In this document: positions 8,344 through 16,598 of the stretch, piece after piece
Position numbering within the stretch: position 1 is the first letter of the stretch
Layout of the letters: each line of letters starts with the position of its first letter
Assembly (NCBI RefSeq): GCF_014295035.1
Contig: NZ_CP060404.1
Coordinates: 3,752,501-3,816,500 of the forward strand
Origin: Streptomyces buecherae
Lineage (GTDB): Bacteria > Actinomycetota > Actinomycetes > Streptomycetales > Streptomycetaceae
Direction of reading: 5' to 3'
DNA length: 64,000 nucleotides
Program-made: the position numbers and the translations under genes
The notes under the pieces: model-generated
The model's database searches: none
Told to the model about the DNA's origin: nothing
Seen by the model: only the letters and a program-made list of their open reading frames with translations

Positions 8344-10698
8344 GTGACCGACGCCGAGTCGTACCCCTCCGACGGCGGCCTCCCGCCCGGTCAGATACCT
8401 GGCCAGGGCGGTCCGTCCGAGCGCCAGTCCGTCCCCGGGCCGCCACCACCCAGGAACCGACCGAGCGAACCCCGGCCCGCCGAACCCCGGTCCGCCGAAT
8501 CGCGACCGGCCGAGCCCCGACCGGCTGAACCCCGGTCCGATGAACCCCGACCGGCCGAACCCCGGACCGACGAACCCCGGTCCGCCGAACCGCGATCGGC
8601 CGAACCCAGCGTCCCGCAGCAGCGGGCCAGGACCGGTCAGCAGGCGCGGCCGGGGCGTGGCGGGGCGCGGCCGGACGGTGGTGAGTCGGCGGATGGCGGA
8701 GCCGGCGCGGGGGGCGGGACCGGTGTGTCGGCCGGGGCCGACGAGGCGGCCGGGGCCGGCGTGGTCGCTTCGGGGGCCGGGGAGACCGCCGAGGCCGAGG
8801 GACGGGTCGCGGGTGGGGATTCCTGCGGTGGCTCGGTGGGTGATCCGCCATTGCCCGACACGGAGTTGCTGGACCAGATGCGGGCCGGCGGGGACGAGGC
8901 GTACGGGAGCGCGTACGAGGAGCTGTACCGGCGCCACGCGCCAGCCGTGCGCCGGTACGCCCGGAGCTGTTGTCGGGACGCGGACACGGCGGACGACCTG
9001 ACGGCCGAGGTGTTCGCCCGTACGTTGCAGGCCGTGCGGGGTGGCGCCGGGCCGCGTACGGCGGTGCGGGCCTACCTGCTGACGACGGTGCGCCGGGTGG
9101 CGGCGGCGTGGACGAAGACCGCCAGGCGCGAGCAACTGGTCGAGGACTTCGCGGTGTTCGCCGAGACGGCGGCGGCCCGGGCGGCGGCACGCGACGAGGG
9201 CACCCCGGGGTTCGACTTCGACGCGGGCGCGGACGTACGGGCGATGCACGAGGCGGAGCGGACGCTGGCGGTGCGGGCGTTCCGTAGCCTGCCCGAGCAC
9301 TACCAGACCGTGTTGTGGCACACCACGGTGGAGGACGAGCCGTTGCGCGAGGTCGCGCCGCTGCTCGGGCTGACGGACAACGCGACCGCGGTCCTCGCGC
9401 ACCGGGCGCGCGAGAAGCTCAAGCAGGCGTATCTCCAGGCGCACGTCAACACGGCGCAGGTGGCGAGTGGGGAGTGCGCGCGGTACGCGGACCGGCTGGG
9501 GGCGTACGCCAGGGGCGGGCTGCGGGTGCGGGCCGAGCGCGGGTTGCGCAAGCACCTTGAGGAGTGCGCCGCGTGCCGCATGGCGGCGCTTGAGGTGGCG
9601 GACGTGAACGCGCGGCTGCGGGCGGTGCTGCCGGTCGCGGTCATCGGTTGGTTCGCCGCCGGGTACGCGGCCAAGGCCGCGGGCATCGCGGCCGGCGCCA
9701 CCGGCGCCGGGGCGGCCACCGGCGCGGCAGCGGCGGCGAGCGGGTCGACGGGCGGAGCGGCCGGTGGCCTGGCCGGCTCGGGCGCGGCGGCCTCCGGCCG
9801 CGGGGCCACGGGAGGCGGGGCGGGCGCCGGGGCCGGCGCGGCCGGGGAGGGGCTCGGGTCCACGGCCAAGGTGGGCATCGCGGCGGGCGTGGTGGTCGTG
9901 GCGGGGGCGATCCTCGCGTACGCGCTCTCGGGCGGGTCCGAGCCGAAGGAGGAGCCGCAGGCCAAGGAGCCGACGATCGCGGTGCCCGGCACCCCGCACA
10001 ACCCGCCGCCGGAGCCGAGCCCCCCGCCGCCCCCACCGGCCGAGCCCGCGCCGCCACGGCCGAAGCCGGCCGCGACCAGGCCCACGCCGGCCCCAAGGCC
10101 CGAACCCACGCCCAAGCCGACGGTGCCCACGCCGGCGCCCCGGCCGACGCCTTCCACGCCGGCCCCCCAGCCGCCCCCGCCGAGCCCGACACCGCCACCC
10201 GCGACGACTCCCCCGCCCAAGCCCAAACCCACCCCGACACCTACGCCCACGCCGAGCCCGGAGCCGACGGTCTACCAGGTCAACCGGTTGGAGTACGCGG
10301 GCGTCGGCGACGGCACCAAGCCGGAGCTGCGGCTCGTCGAGAGCAGCCCGTTGTGGCAGCGCGAGGAACTGTCGATCGGCGGCAAGCGGTACGCGCACGG
10401 GGCCACGATGCACGCGCCGGCGTCGGTGACGATCGACCTGAACCGCACGTGCACGACGTACGAGGCACACGTCGGACTCGACGACCTGACGCAGGGCGTG
10501 GGCGCGGCGCGGTTCGCCGTCTACGGCGGTGAGACCAGGTTGTGGCGCTCCGGGATCGTGCGGGCGGGTCAGCCGGCCGTTCCGGTGCGCGTCTCGCTGG
10601 CCGGGCAGGAGTCCATCCGGCTGGTGGTGGAGCCGCACTCGGTCTTCGGCCGGGTGGCGCTCGGGGACTGGGCCCAGTCGCGCATCGGGTGCCGGTAG
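8344..10698 (+). CDS. Sigma-70 (ECF-like) factor fused to zf-HC2, membrane segment and NPCBM-like domain
   Basis: A transcription initiation factor built into a membrane protein (784 residues from GTG 8344; ATG 8296 is the alternative). The order is: a Pro-rich N-terminus with ten 5-residue repeats; sigma region 2 at about 195-235 (YRRHAPAVRRYARSCC, DADTADDLTAEVFART); region 4 at about 312-365 (LPEHYQTVLWHTTVE, then REVAPLLGL and AHRAREKL); a zinc-finger HLEECAAC near 400-410, the motif of ZAS/zf-HC2 anti-sigma domains; an Ala-rich hydrophobic stretch near 430-455; a clear TM helix near 506-529 (KVGIAAGVVVVAGAILAYAL); about 110 residues of Pro-rich spacer; and an NPCBM/NEW2-like domain at about 644-784. 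With one TM helix the NPCBM domain would be outside the cell. GTG 8344 is preferred for its GAAGAGGA at good spacing. Confidence 0.88.
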   Translation: MTDAESYPSDGGLPPGQIPGQGGPSERQSVPGPPPPRNRPSEPRPAEPRSAESRPAEPRPAEPRSDEPRPAEPRTDEPRSAEPRSAEPSVPQQRARTGQQARPGRGGARPDGGESADGGAGAGGGTGVSAGADEAAGAGVVASGAGETAEAEGRVAGGDSCGGSVGDPPLPDTELLDQMRAGGDEAYGSAYEELYRRHAPAVRRYARSCCRDADTADDLTAEVFARTLQAVRGGAGPRTAVRAYLLTTVRRVAAAWTKTARREQLVEDFAVFAETAAARAAARDEGTPGFDFDAGADVRAMHEAERTLAVRAFRSLPEHYQTVLWHTTVEDEPLREVAPLLGLTDNATAVLAHRAREKLKQAYLQAHVNTAQVASGECARYADRLGAYARGGLRVRAERGLRKHLEECAACRMAALEVADVNARLRAVLPVAVIGWFAAGYAAKAAGIAAGATGAGAATGAAAAASGSTGGAAGGLAGSGAAASGRGATGGGAGAGAGAAGEGLGSTAKVGIAAGVVVVAGAILAYALSGGSEPKEEPQAKEPTIAVPGTPHNPPPEPSPPPPPPAEPAPPRPKPAATRPTPAPRPEPTPKPTVPTPAPRPTPSTPAPQPPPPSPTPPPATTPPPKPKPTPTPTPTPSPEPTVYQVNRLEYAGVGDGTKPELRLVESSPLWQREELSIGGKRYAHGATMHAPASVTIDLNRTCTTYEAHVGLDDLTQGVGAARFAVYGGETRLWRSGIVRAGQPAVPVRVSLAGQESIRLVVEPHSVFGRVALGDWAQSRIGCR
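8458..8607 (+). repeat. Ten imperfect 15-bp repeats encoding R-x-x-E-P pentapeptides
   Basis: In frame at the start of the sigma-factor gene, ten consecutive 15-bp units encode RPSEP, RPAEP, RSAES, RPAEP, RPAEP, RSDEP, RPAEP, RTDEP, RSAEP and RSAEP. The DNA period is exact while codons vary, so the array looks maintained at protein level as a charged, extended spacer. Copy number is likely to vary between strains. Confidence 0.85.
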
Positions 10699-10827
10699 GG
10701 CGGGTGCCGGCGTGGGCGGGTGCCCGTAGGGGCGGGTGCCGGCGTGGGCCTACGGACGCATCGGTGGCCGTACGTGCGCATCGGTGGCCGTGCGTACGTG
10801 CGTGCGTGCGTGCCGGTCATGGTGCGG
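10698..10827. repeat. Short direct repeats after the sigma-factor gene
   Basis: A 20-bp word beginning GGGCGGGTGCCGG occurs at 10698 and 10730. CGCATCGGTGGCCGT occurs at 10757 and 10777, and a (CGTG)n microsatellite follows at about 10795-10812. The rest of the 10699-11062 gap contains only the GDPD leader; no gene is visible. Confidence 0.6.
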
Positions 10828-11011
10828 GCGGGGGGAACGTACCGGTGGCAGGTCGGGCGCGGTCGGGAGCCGGTGGGTACGGGCTGGGGCAGCGGGCTGC
10901 GGGACGGTGGGCAGCGGGGCGGTGGGACGGTAGGAGGCGGGTGTTCCGGTTGCCGTCCTTTTCGCCTGGTAGACCCGTTTGGTTCATCAACGGGGGTTAG
11001 CTTGCCCGGCA

Positions 11012-11028
11012 GCGACCCCCCGGGTCGC
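11012..11028 (+). promoter_or_regulatory. Hairpin in the 5' leader of the GDPD gene
   Basis: GCGACCC, loop CCC, GGGTCGC: a perfect 7-bp stem 25 bases before the AGGAG ribosome-binding site (11053-11057). It is close enough to affect mRNA stability or to be an upstream terminator; nothing else supports a specific role. Confidence 0.3.
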
Positions 11029-11062
11029 GGCGTCCCTCCCCCGTGTCCCCGCAGGAGTTCCC

Positions 11063-12025
11063 ATGCGTCGTCATCTCTCCGTGCCGGTGGCCGTCGCCGT
11101 GCTGGCCGCCGCCGTCCCCGCGCTCACCGGCAGCAGCCCGGCCACCGCGCGCTCCGGCGACGCGGCGCCCGGCCACGCCCGGTCGAAGCCGCTGGTGATC
11201 GCGCACCGCGCGGGCACGGCCGACGCCCCGGAGAACACGCTGGTGGCCATCCGTACGTCCCTGCGGGCCGGGGCCGACGGGCAGTGGCTGAGCGTCCAGG
11301 CAACCCGGGACGGCGTTCCCGTGCTGTACCGGCCCACGGACCTCTCGTCACTCACCGACGGCTCCGGGGCCGTCGCGGACCACCGGTTGCGCGACCTGGC
11401 CCCGTTGAACGCGGGGTACCACTTCAAGGACGAGCGGGGCGGGTACCCGTACCGCGCGCGTCCGGTGCGCATTCCGACGCTGGCCGCCGCGTTGGACGCC
11501 GTCCCCGTGGGCAAGCAGGTCTACCTCGACCTCAAGCAGGCGCCGGCCCGGCACGTCGTGGACGCGGTGACGCGGGTGTTGGACGAGAAGCGGGCGTGGG
11601 GGCGGGTGCGGTTGTACTCGACCGACGCGGAGGTCACCGGGTTGCTGGCCAAGGACCCGCGGGCGCGGGTGGCCGAGTCGCGGGACGCGACGCGGCAGCG
11701 GCTCGCCGAGGTGGCCCTGGAGCGCGCGTGCAAGAGCACACCGCCCGCGGGCTCGTGGGCCGGGTTCGAGTTGAAGCGGCAGGTGACGCTCCAGGAGAAG
11801 TTCACCCTGGGCACCGGGGAGTCCGCCGTCACCGCCCAACTGTGGACCCGCGAATCCGTCGACTGCTTCCGCTCGGCGGACAAGGGGCGTCCCAAGAGCC
11901 GCACGCCCATCGTGATGCTCGGCATCAACACGCCCCAGGACCTGCGCACCGCGACGCGGCTCGGCGCCACCGCCGTCCTCGTCGACTCCCCCCGGCAGAT
12001 GATCCGGGACCGGCACGACCACTGA
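11063..12025 (+). CDS. Secreted glycerophosphodiester phosphodiesterase family protein
   Basis: A GDPD-type enzyme expected to cleave glycerophosphodiesters into glycerol-3-phosphate and an alcohol. It is 320 residues from ATG 11063, which has AGGAG ten bases upstream. Residues 1-33 form a signal peptide (basic MRRHLS, hydrophobic VAVAVLAAAVPAL, then small residues). The family signature HRAGTADAPENT follows directly, with the catalytic His and the Glu of PENT. YLDLKQ in the middle corresponds to the metal-binding E/D-x-K strand. The usual second Glu motif DGQWLSVQATRDG is altered (family: E-x-D-V), so catalytic competence should be treated with care. It stands alone and converges on the SARP gene. 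Confidence 0.83.
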   Translation: MRRHLSVPVAVAVLAAAVPALTGSSPATARSGDAAPGHARSKPLVIAHRAGTADAPENTLVAIRTSLRAGADGQWLSVQATRDGVPVLYRPTDLSSLTDGSGAVADHRLRDLAPLNAGYHFKDERGGYPYRARPVRIPTLAAALDAVPVGKQVYLDLKQAPARHVVDAVTRVLDEKRAWGRVRLYSTDAEVTGLLAKDPRARVAESRDATRQRLAEVALERACKSTPPAGSWAGFELKRQVTLQEKFTLGTGESAVTAQLWTRESVDCFRSADKGRPKSRTPIVMLGINTPQDLRTATRLGATAVLVDSPRQMIRDRHDH

Positions 12026-12189
12026 GCCCCGCGCGCCTACCGGCCGACCCCGCGCGCCCGCCGCCCGCCACGCACCGCTGAACCCGCCAGCCCGCCCACT
12101 CGCCAACCCACCAACCCGCCAGCCCGCCAGCCCGCCAGGCGAAGGCGAGCTGGAACGGGTCAGGACGGATCAGGGTGGGTCAGGACGGG

Positions 12190-15100
12190 TCACGACCCGG
12201 CCGGGGCGGGCCCGGGCGGTGGTGGGTCGGACGCCGCCAGGACGTCGCTGATCAGCGCGACCGTGGCGGAGACCGAGAGCCCACGGCCCGCCGCGCGCAG
12301 GGCGGCGCACTCCGTGTCGCCGATTGCCTCCCCCACCGCGCGGGCGGTGCCGTCCGTCGTGGCCCGGGCCAGCGGGGTGCGTGGCAACCGGTCGCGCCAG
12401 CCGTCGGCGGCGCCGAGCAGCCTGGCCGCCGCGCGTTGCTCGCCCCGCTTGACCAGTACGTACGCGGTGGTCTCGGCCGCGTGGGCGAGCAGCACCTCCG
12501 TACAGTTCGCCGCGCTGCCATCGGCCAGCGCGTCCCGCAGCCGGCGCAACCCGCCGCGCGCGTCGCCCTCCTCGGCGGCGATCCGCCCCTCCAGGCTGCT
12601 CAGCACCACGGTGAACTGCGGGGGCGGAGAGGCGTGCCGGGCCGCCTCGCGGGCCTGGTCGGCCAGGGCGCGGGCGCTCGCGACGTCGCCGCGCGTCAGC
12701 TCGATGGACGCGCGCAACGACCTGTTGAACGCCCGCGCCTCCACCCCACCGAACCGCTCCGCCTCCGCTTCCGACTGGTCGAGCAGCGCGAGCGCGGCGG
12801 TGGGGTCGCCGCAGGAGAAGGCGAGTTCGGCGAGGCGGGAGATGAGGAAGGGGGTCTCGGTGTACGCGCCCAGCTCGCGCGCGAGGCGCAGGGCCTCGCG
12901 GTAGTGGGCGCGGGCCTCCGCGTAGCGGCCGTGGACCGCCGCCAACTCGCCGCTGGCCTCGTTGACCTGGGTCAGCATCCAGCGGTCGCCCACCCGGCGG
13001 CAGATCTCCTGTAGTTCGGCCCAGTCGCGGTCGACGCGGTGGATGCCGCCGGTCATGTCGATGGTCAGGTGGGTGCGGAACATCAGCGTGACGCCGAGCG
13101 CCCAGTCGTCGCCGTCGCGGCGGCAGTTCTCCGCCGCCTGGTCGAGCAGCGGCGCGACGCCCGCGTGCCCGTCCGTGAGGTACCCGGCGAACGGCCACAG
13201 CAGCCCGGGGAACCGCACGCCGACCTTCCCCCGCTGGCCGGCGTACGCGTCGCGGATGGCACGAGCCGCGGCCAGCGCCTCCGGGTCGCCCAGCACCTCG
13301 GCCGACCGCTGCTCGGACAGCAGGAGGTAGAGGAGGAGTTGCAGGTCGAGGCGGCGCCAGTAGCGCGCGACGGCGGCCGGGTCGTCCGCCGACGGCGGGC
13401 CGTTGAACTCGGGTTGCGCGCCGGAGCCGCCGCGCGCGTCGGGTTCGTGGATCGCGGGCCAGGCGCGGGTCCGGGCGCGGGCGGCCCCGCGCTCGGCGGG
13501 ACCGCACCCGGCGGAGTCGCGCCCGTTGCCGTCGGTTCCGTGGGAGGCGTACGTGTCGGAGACGTACGCACCGGGGCCGGGCGTTCGGGTGCGGGGCGGC
13601 TCGTGCGCCGCGAGGTGGTGCGCCGACTCGAAGGCCAGCGAGCGGCGGACCCAGCCCGCGCCCTCGGCCCGGTAGTCGCGCAGCCACCAGAACCAGCCGA
13701 GGGCGAAGACGAGGTCGACCGCCATCTCCGCGTCGGCGATGCCGTTGCCACGGTCGTGGTCGTGGTGGTGGCCGTGGAGGTTGTGGATGTGGTCGTGGTC
13801 TTTGTGACCGCTGTGACTGCTGTGGCTGCGGTCGTGGTTGTCGCTGAGGCCGCCGCTGGCCGGGTGGTCGGGGCTGGTGGGGCGCGTGGTGGCGGTGGTG
13901 GCAGGGTGCTCGGCCGGAGTGAGGCAGCGGTGCAGCGCCGCGCGGACGTTGTCGAGTTCGGTCTCCACGCGGCGCAGCCAGGGCAGTTGGTCGGCGGAGC
14001 GGAGCCGGGGTTCGGCGGTCTGGGCCAGGTCCCGGAAGTAGCGGGCGTGCCTGCGGGCGGTCACGGTGCGCTCGGCCCGGCCGCGCGGGCTGGCCAGCGC
14101 GCGTTCGGCGACGCGCTCGCTGACGTACTCGTGGATGGTCTCCAACATGCGGTACCGCGCGTCGCCGCCGGTACCGTCGGCGGCGACCGGCGTGTGCCTG
14201 ACGACCAGGAGCGACTTGTCGACCAGCGCGCCGAGCAGGTCGAGCACGTCGGCGGGGTCGATGGCGTCGGCGGACGCCGTGGCGGGGGCGGGCGCGGCGG
14301 AGCGGGGCGCGCGGGCGGAGTCGAGGCGCGCGGGCGGCTCGGGTGGCGCGTCCGAGCAGACCGCCTCCGCCGCCGACAGGTCCCACCCACCGGCGAAGAC
14401 CGAGGCGCGGAGCAGCACGGTGCGCTCGCGCTCGTCGAGCAGGTCCCACGACCAGTCGACCACCGCGCGCAGCGTCTGCTGGCGCGGCAGTACAGTCCGG
14501 CTACCGCTGGTGAGCAGGCGGAACCGGTCGTCAAGCCGGTCCGCGATCTGGCGCGGCGACAGCATCCGCAGCCGGGCCGCGGCGAGTTCGATGGCCAGCG
14601 GCAGCCCGTCCAGCCTGCGACAGATCTCGGCGACCGCCCCGGCCGTCTCCGGGTCGCGCGCCGGGTCGAAGCCCGGCCGCACGACCGCGGCGCGCTCGGC
14701 GAACAACTGGTGCGCCGGCGCGGGCGCCAGCGGCTCCACGGGGCGCACCGCCTCGCCCGGCACGCCGAGCGGCTCGCGGCTGGTGGCGAGCACGGTGACC
14801 TGCGGGCAGTGCGTGAGCAGGGTCTCGGCGAGTTCGGCCGCCGCCTCGATGACGTGCTCGCAGTTGTCGAGGATGAGCAGCAGCCTGCGGTGCGCGCAGT
14901 GTTCGACCAGGCGCGCGGTGGGCGACGTGCTCTCCGGCGCGGTGCGCGGTTCGAGCCCCCCGGCGTGCAGGTTCGTGTCGCGACGGCCGACGGCGCTGAG
15001 TACCGCGCCGGACACGTCGGCGGGGCTGTCCAACGGGGCGAGCTCGGCGATCCACACGCCGTCGGGGTACCCGGCGGCGACGGTGGCGGCGGCCTCCTCC

Positions 15101-16353
15101 GAGAGCCGGGTCTTTCCGGAGCCGCCGGGTCCGGTCAGCGTTATCAGCCGGGCGCCGGCCAACTCCCGCCGCAGCGACTGGATCTCGGCCCGCCGCCCGA
15201 CGAAGCTCGTGAGCCGGGACCGCAGGTTGCCCCGCGGCGCCCCGGCGATCCCGCTCCCCGCTCCGGCCCCGGCCCCCGCCGCCGCGCCCGGCGTACGAGG
15301 GGCGCCCTGAGCGTCCGGGCCGCCCTGGGCGCCCTCTGCTGGCGCGGCCGGTCCGACCGGCGCCACCGGCGGCGCGGGCGAGGCGGAGGTGCCCCGGCCG
15401 GCTCGTTCGGGCCGCTCGTCGGGTCCGGGCTCCGCTGCCGCGGGCTGCTCCGTTCGTACGGCCTGGTCCGCCCGTACGGCCTGATCTGCTGGCACAGCCT
15501 GCGCGGCGGGGCCCGTACCCAGCTCGTCGGCCCCGACCCCAACCCCGACCCCGGACCCGGACCCGGCGCCGGGACGAGGCGGCGGCGTGTTCCGGCGGTG
15601 GGGCGGATCGGTCGGGGGCGGTGGGCTCGTCAGGAGTTCGGCGTGCAGGTGGCGCAGTTCGCTGCCCGGGTCGGTGCCGAGGCGGTCGGCGAAGATGCGG
15701 CGGGCCTCCTCGTACGCGGCCAGGGCGTCCGCCGAGCGGTCGGCGGCCCGCAGGGCGCGGATGAGTTGGGCGCGGAAGGGCTCGTCGAGCGGGTGTTGGG
15801 CGATGAGTTGGCGCAGCTCGGGTATGACGTCGGTGCCGTGGCCGAGCGCGAGCTCCGCGTCGATCCGCTGGTGGAGCGCGGTGAGGTGGAGCGCGTCGGC
15901 GCGGGCCGCGGCCACCGCGCGGTCCGGCAGGTCGGCGAGGGCCGGGCCGCGCCACAGGGCCAGCGCGTCGCGCAGCAGCGCGGCGGCCGTCGCGGCGTCG
16001 CCGGCTTCGAGGGCGCGCCGCCCGGCGCCCGCGCGCTGCTCGAAGACGGCCAGGTCGATCTCGTCGGGCGCGGCGGCGAGCCGGTAGCCGCCGGGGGCGG
16101 ACTGGATGGCGGGCTTGCCCAGGTTGCGGCGCAGCCGTCCGACGAGCGCCTGGAGCGCGGCGGAGGCGTCGTGCGGCGGCTCGTCGCCCCACACGTCGTC
16201 GATCAGGGCCCTGGCCGGGACGAGCGCGGTGGCCGGGCGGGTGGCGTGCGCGGCGAGCGAGGTGAGCAGCGCGCGCAGGCGCGGGCCGCCGACGGGCAGG
16301 GGTTGCCCTCGGTGGTCGTACGCCTCGGTGGTGCCCAGGATCAGATACCGCAC
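12190..16353 (-). CDS. AfsR/SARP-family transcriptional regulator (BTAD - NB-ARC-like ATPase - TPR)
   Basis: A large pathway-type activator of 1387 residues. Residues 1-95 are the OmpR-like winged helix of SARPs (RLRALLTSLAAHATRP, then ALQALVGRLRRNLG) and 96-245 the bacterial transcription activation domain. A Pro/Ala linker follows. The STAND ATPase starts near 375 with P-loop GPGGSGKTRL and Walker-B-type LLLILDNCEHV. Helical TPR-like repeats fill the C-terminal half. An unusual His/Asp-rich insert lies at about residues 838-870 (DHDHIHNLHGHHHDHD). AfsR relatives activate antibiotic or developmental genes after ATP-dependent oligomerisation. The nearest candidate target is the cyclase-like gene just upstream on the same strand, but this is only proximity. 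Confidence 0.9.
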   Translation of the reverse strand: MRYLILGTTEAYDHRGQPLPVGGPRLRALLTSLAAHATRPATALVPARALIDDVWGDEPPHDASAALQALVGRLRRNLGKPAIQSAPGGYRLAAAPDEIDLAVFEQRAGAGRRALEAGDAATAAALLRDALALWRGPALADLPDRAVAAARADALHLTALHQRIDAELALGHGTDVIPELRQLIAQHPLDEPFRAQLIRALRAADRSADALAAYEEARRIFADRLGTDPGSELRHLHAELLTSPPPPTDPPHRRNTPPPRPGAGSGSGVGVGVGADELGTGPAAQAVPADQAVRADQAVRTEQPAAAEPGPDERPERAGRGTSASPAPPVAPVGPAAPAEGAQGGPDAQGAPRTPGAAAGAGAGAGSGIAGAPRGNLRSRLTSFVGRRAEIQSLRRELAGARLITLTGPGGSGKTRLSEEAAATVAAGYPDGVWIAELAPLDSPADVSGAVLSAVGRRDTNLHAGGLEPRTAPESTSPTARLVEHCAHRRLLLILDNCEHVIEAAAELAETLLTHCPQVTVLATSREPLGVPGEAVRPVEPLAPAPAHQLFAERAAVVRPGFDPARDPETAGAVAEICRRLDGLPLAIELAAARLRMLSPRQIADRLDDRFRLLTSGSRTVLPRQQTLRAVVDWSWDLLDERERTVLLRASVFAGGWDLSAAEAVCSDAPPEPPARLDSARAPRSAAPAPATASADAIDPADVLDLLGALVDKSLLVVRHTPVAADGTGGDARYRMLETIHEYVSERVAERALASPRGRAERTVTARRHARYFRDLAQTAEPRLRSADQLPWLRRVETELDNVRAALHRCLTPAEHPATTATTRPTSPDHPASGGLSDNHDRSHSSHSGHKDHDHIHNLHGHHHDHDRGNGIADAEMAVDLVFALGWFWWLRDYRAEGAGWVRRSLAFESAHHLAAHEPPRTRTPGPGAYVSDTYASHGTDGNGRDSAGCGPAERGAARARTRAWPAIHEPDARGGSGAQPEFNGPPSADDPAAVARYWRRLDLQLLLYLLLSEQRSAEVLGDPEALAAARAIRDAYAGQRGKVGVRFPGLLWPFAGYLTDGHAGVAPLLDQAAENCRRDGDDWALGVTLMFRTHLTIDMTGGIHRVDRDWAELQEICRRVGDRWMLTQVNEASGELAAVHGRYAEARAHYREALRLARELGAYTETPFLISRLAELAFSCGDPTAALALLDQSEAEAERFGGVEARAFNRSLRASIELTRGDVASARALADQAREAARHASPPPQFTVVLSSLEGRIAAEEGDARGGLRRLRDALADGSAANCTEVLLAHAAETTAYVLVKRGEQRAAARLLGAADGWRDRLPRTPLARATTDGTARAVGEAIGDTECAALRAAGRGLSVSATVALISDVLAASDPPPPGPAPAGS

Positions 16354-16598
16354 TCGCCCATTGTCCTCGTTCAGTTCGTCGAACCGCCGCTTTCACTCTC
16401 GCCGTCGCCCCCGGCGCCACCCGCCTGACGTGCGCCGATGCCGGACCGCTCGCGGGCCGGGCCCGGCGGTGCGGCGGCCCGGGAGCGACGACCACGAGGC
16501 GTTGACCATACGTCGGCTCGGCGCGACCCGCCGTCCCCGTGGCGGCGTGCCGGCGGTGGGAGGGGTGTCGCGGGGTGGTGAGGGGTGTTGAAGGGACG

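Noticed and set aside
7906..10638. 910-residue minus-strand frame opposite the sigma-factor gene
   Set aside because: Arg/Gly/His-rich shadow; the sigma, zinc-finger and NPCBM motifs are on the plus strand.
13039..16428. 1129-residue plus-strand frame opposite the SARP regulator
   Set aside because: No recognisable domain, while the minus strand shows BTAD, P-loop and TPR motifs.
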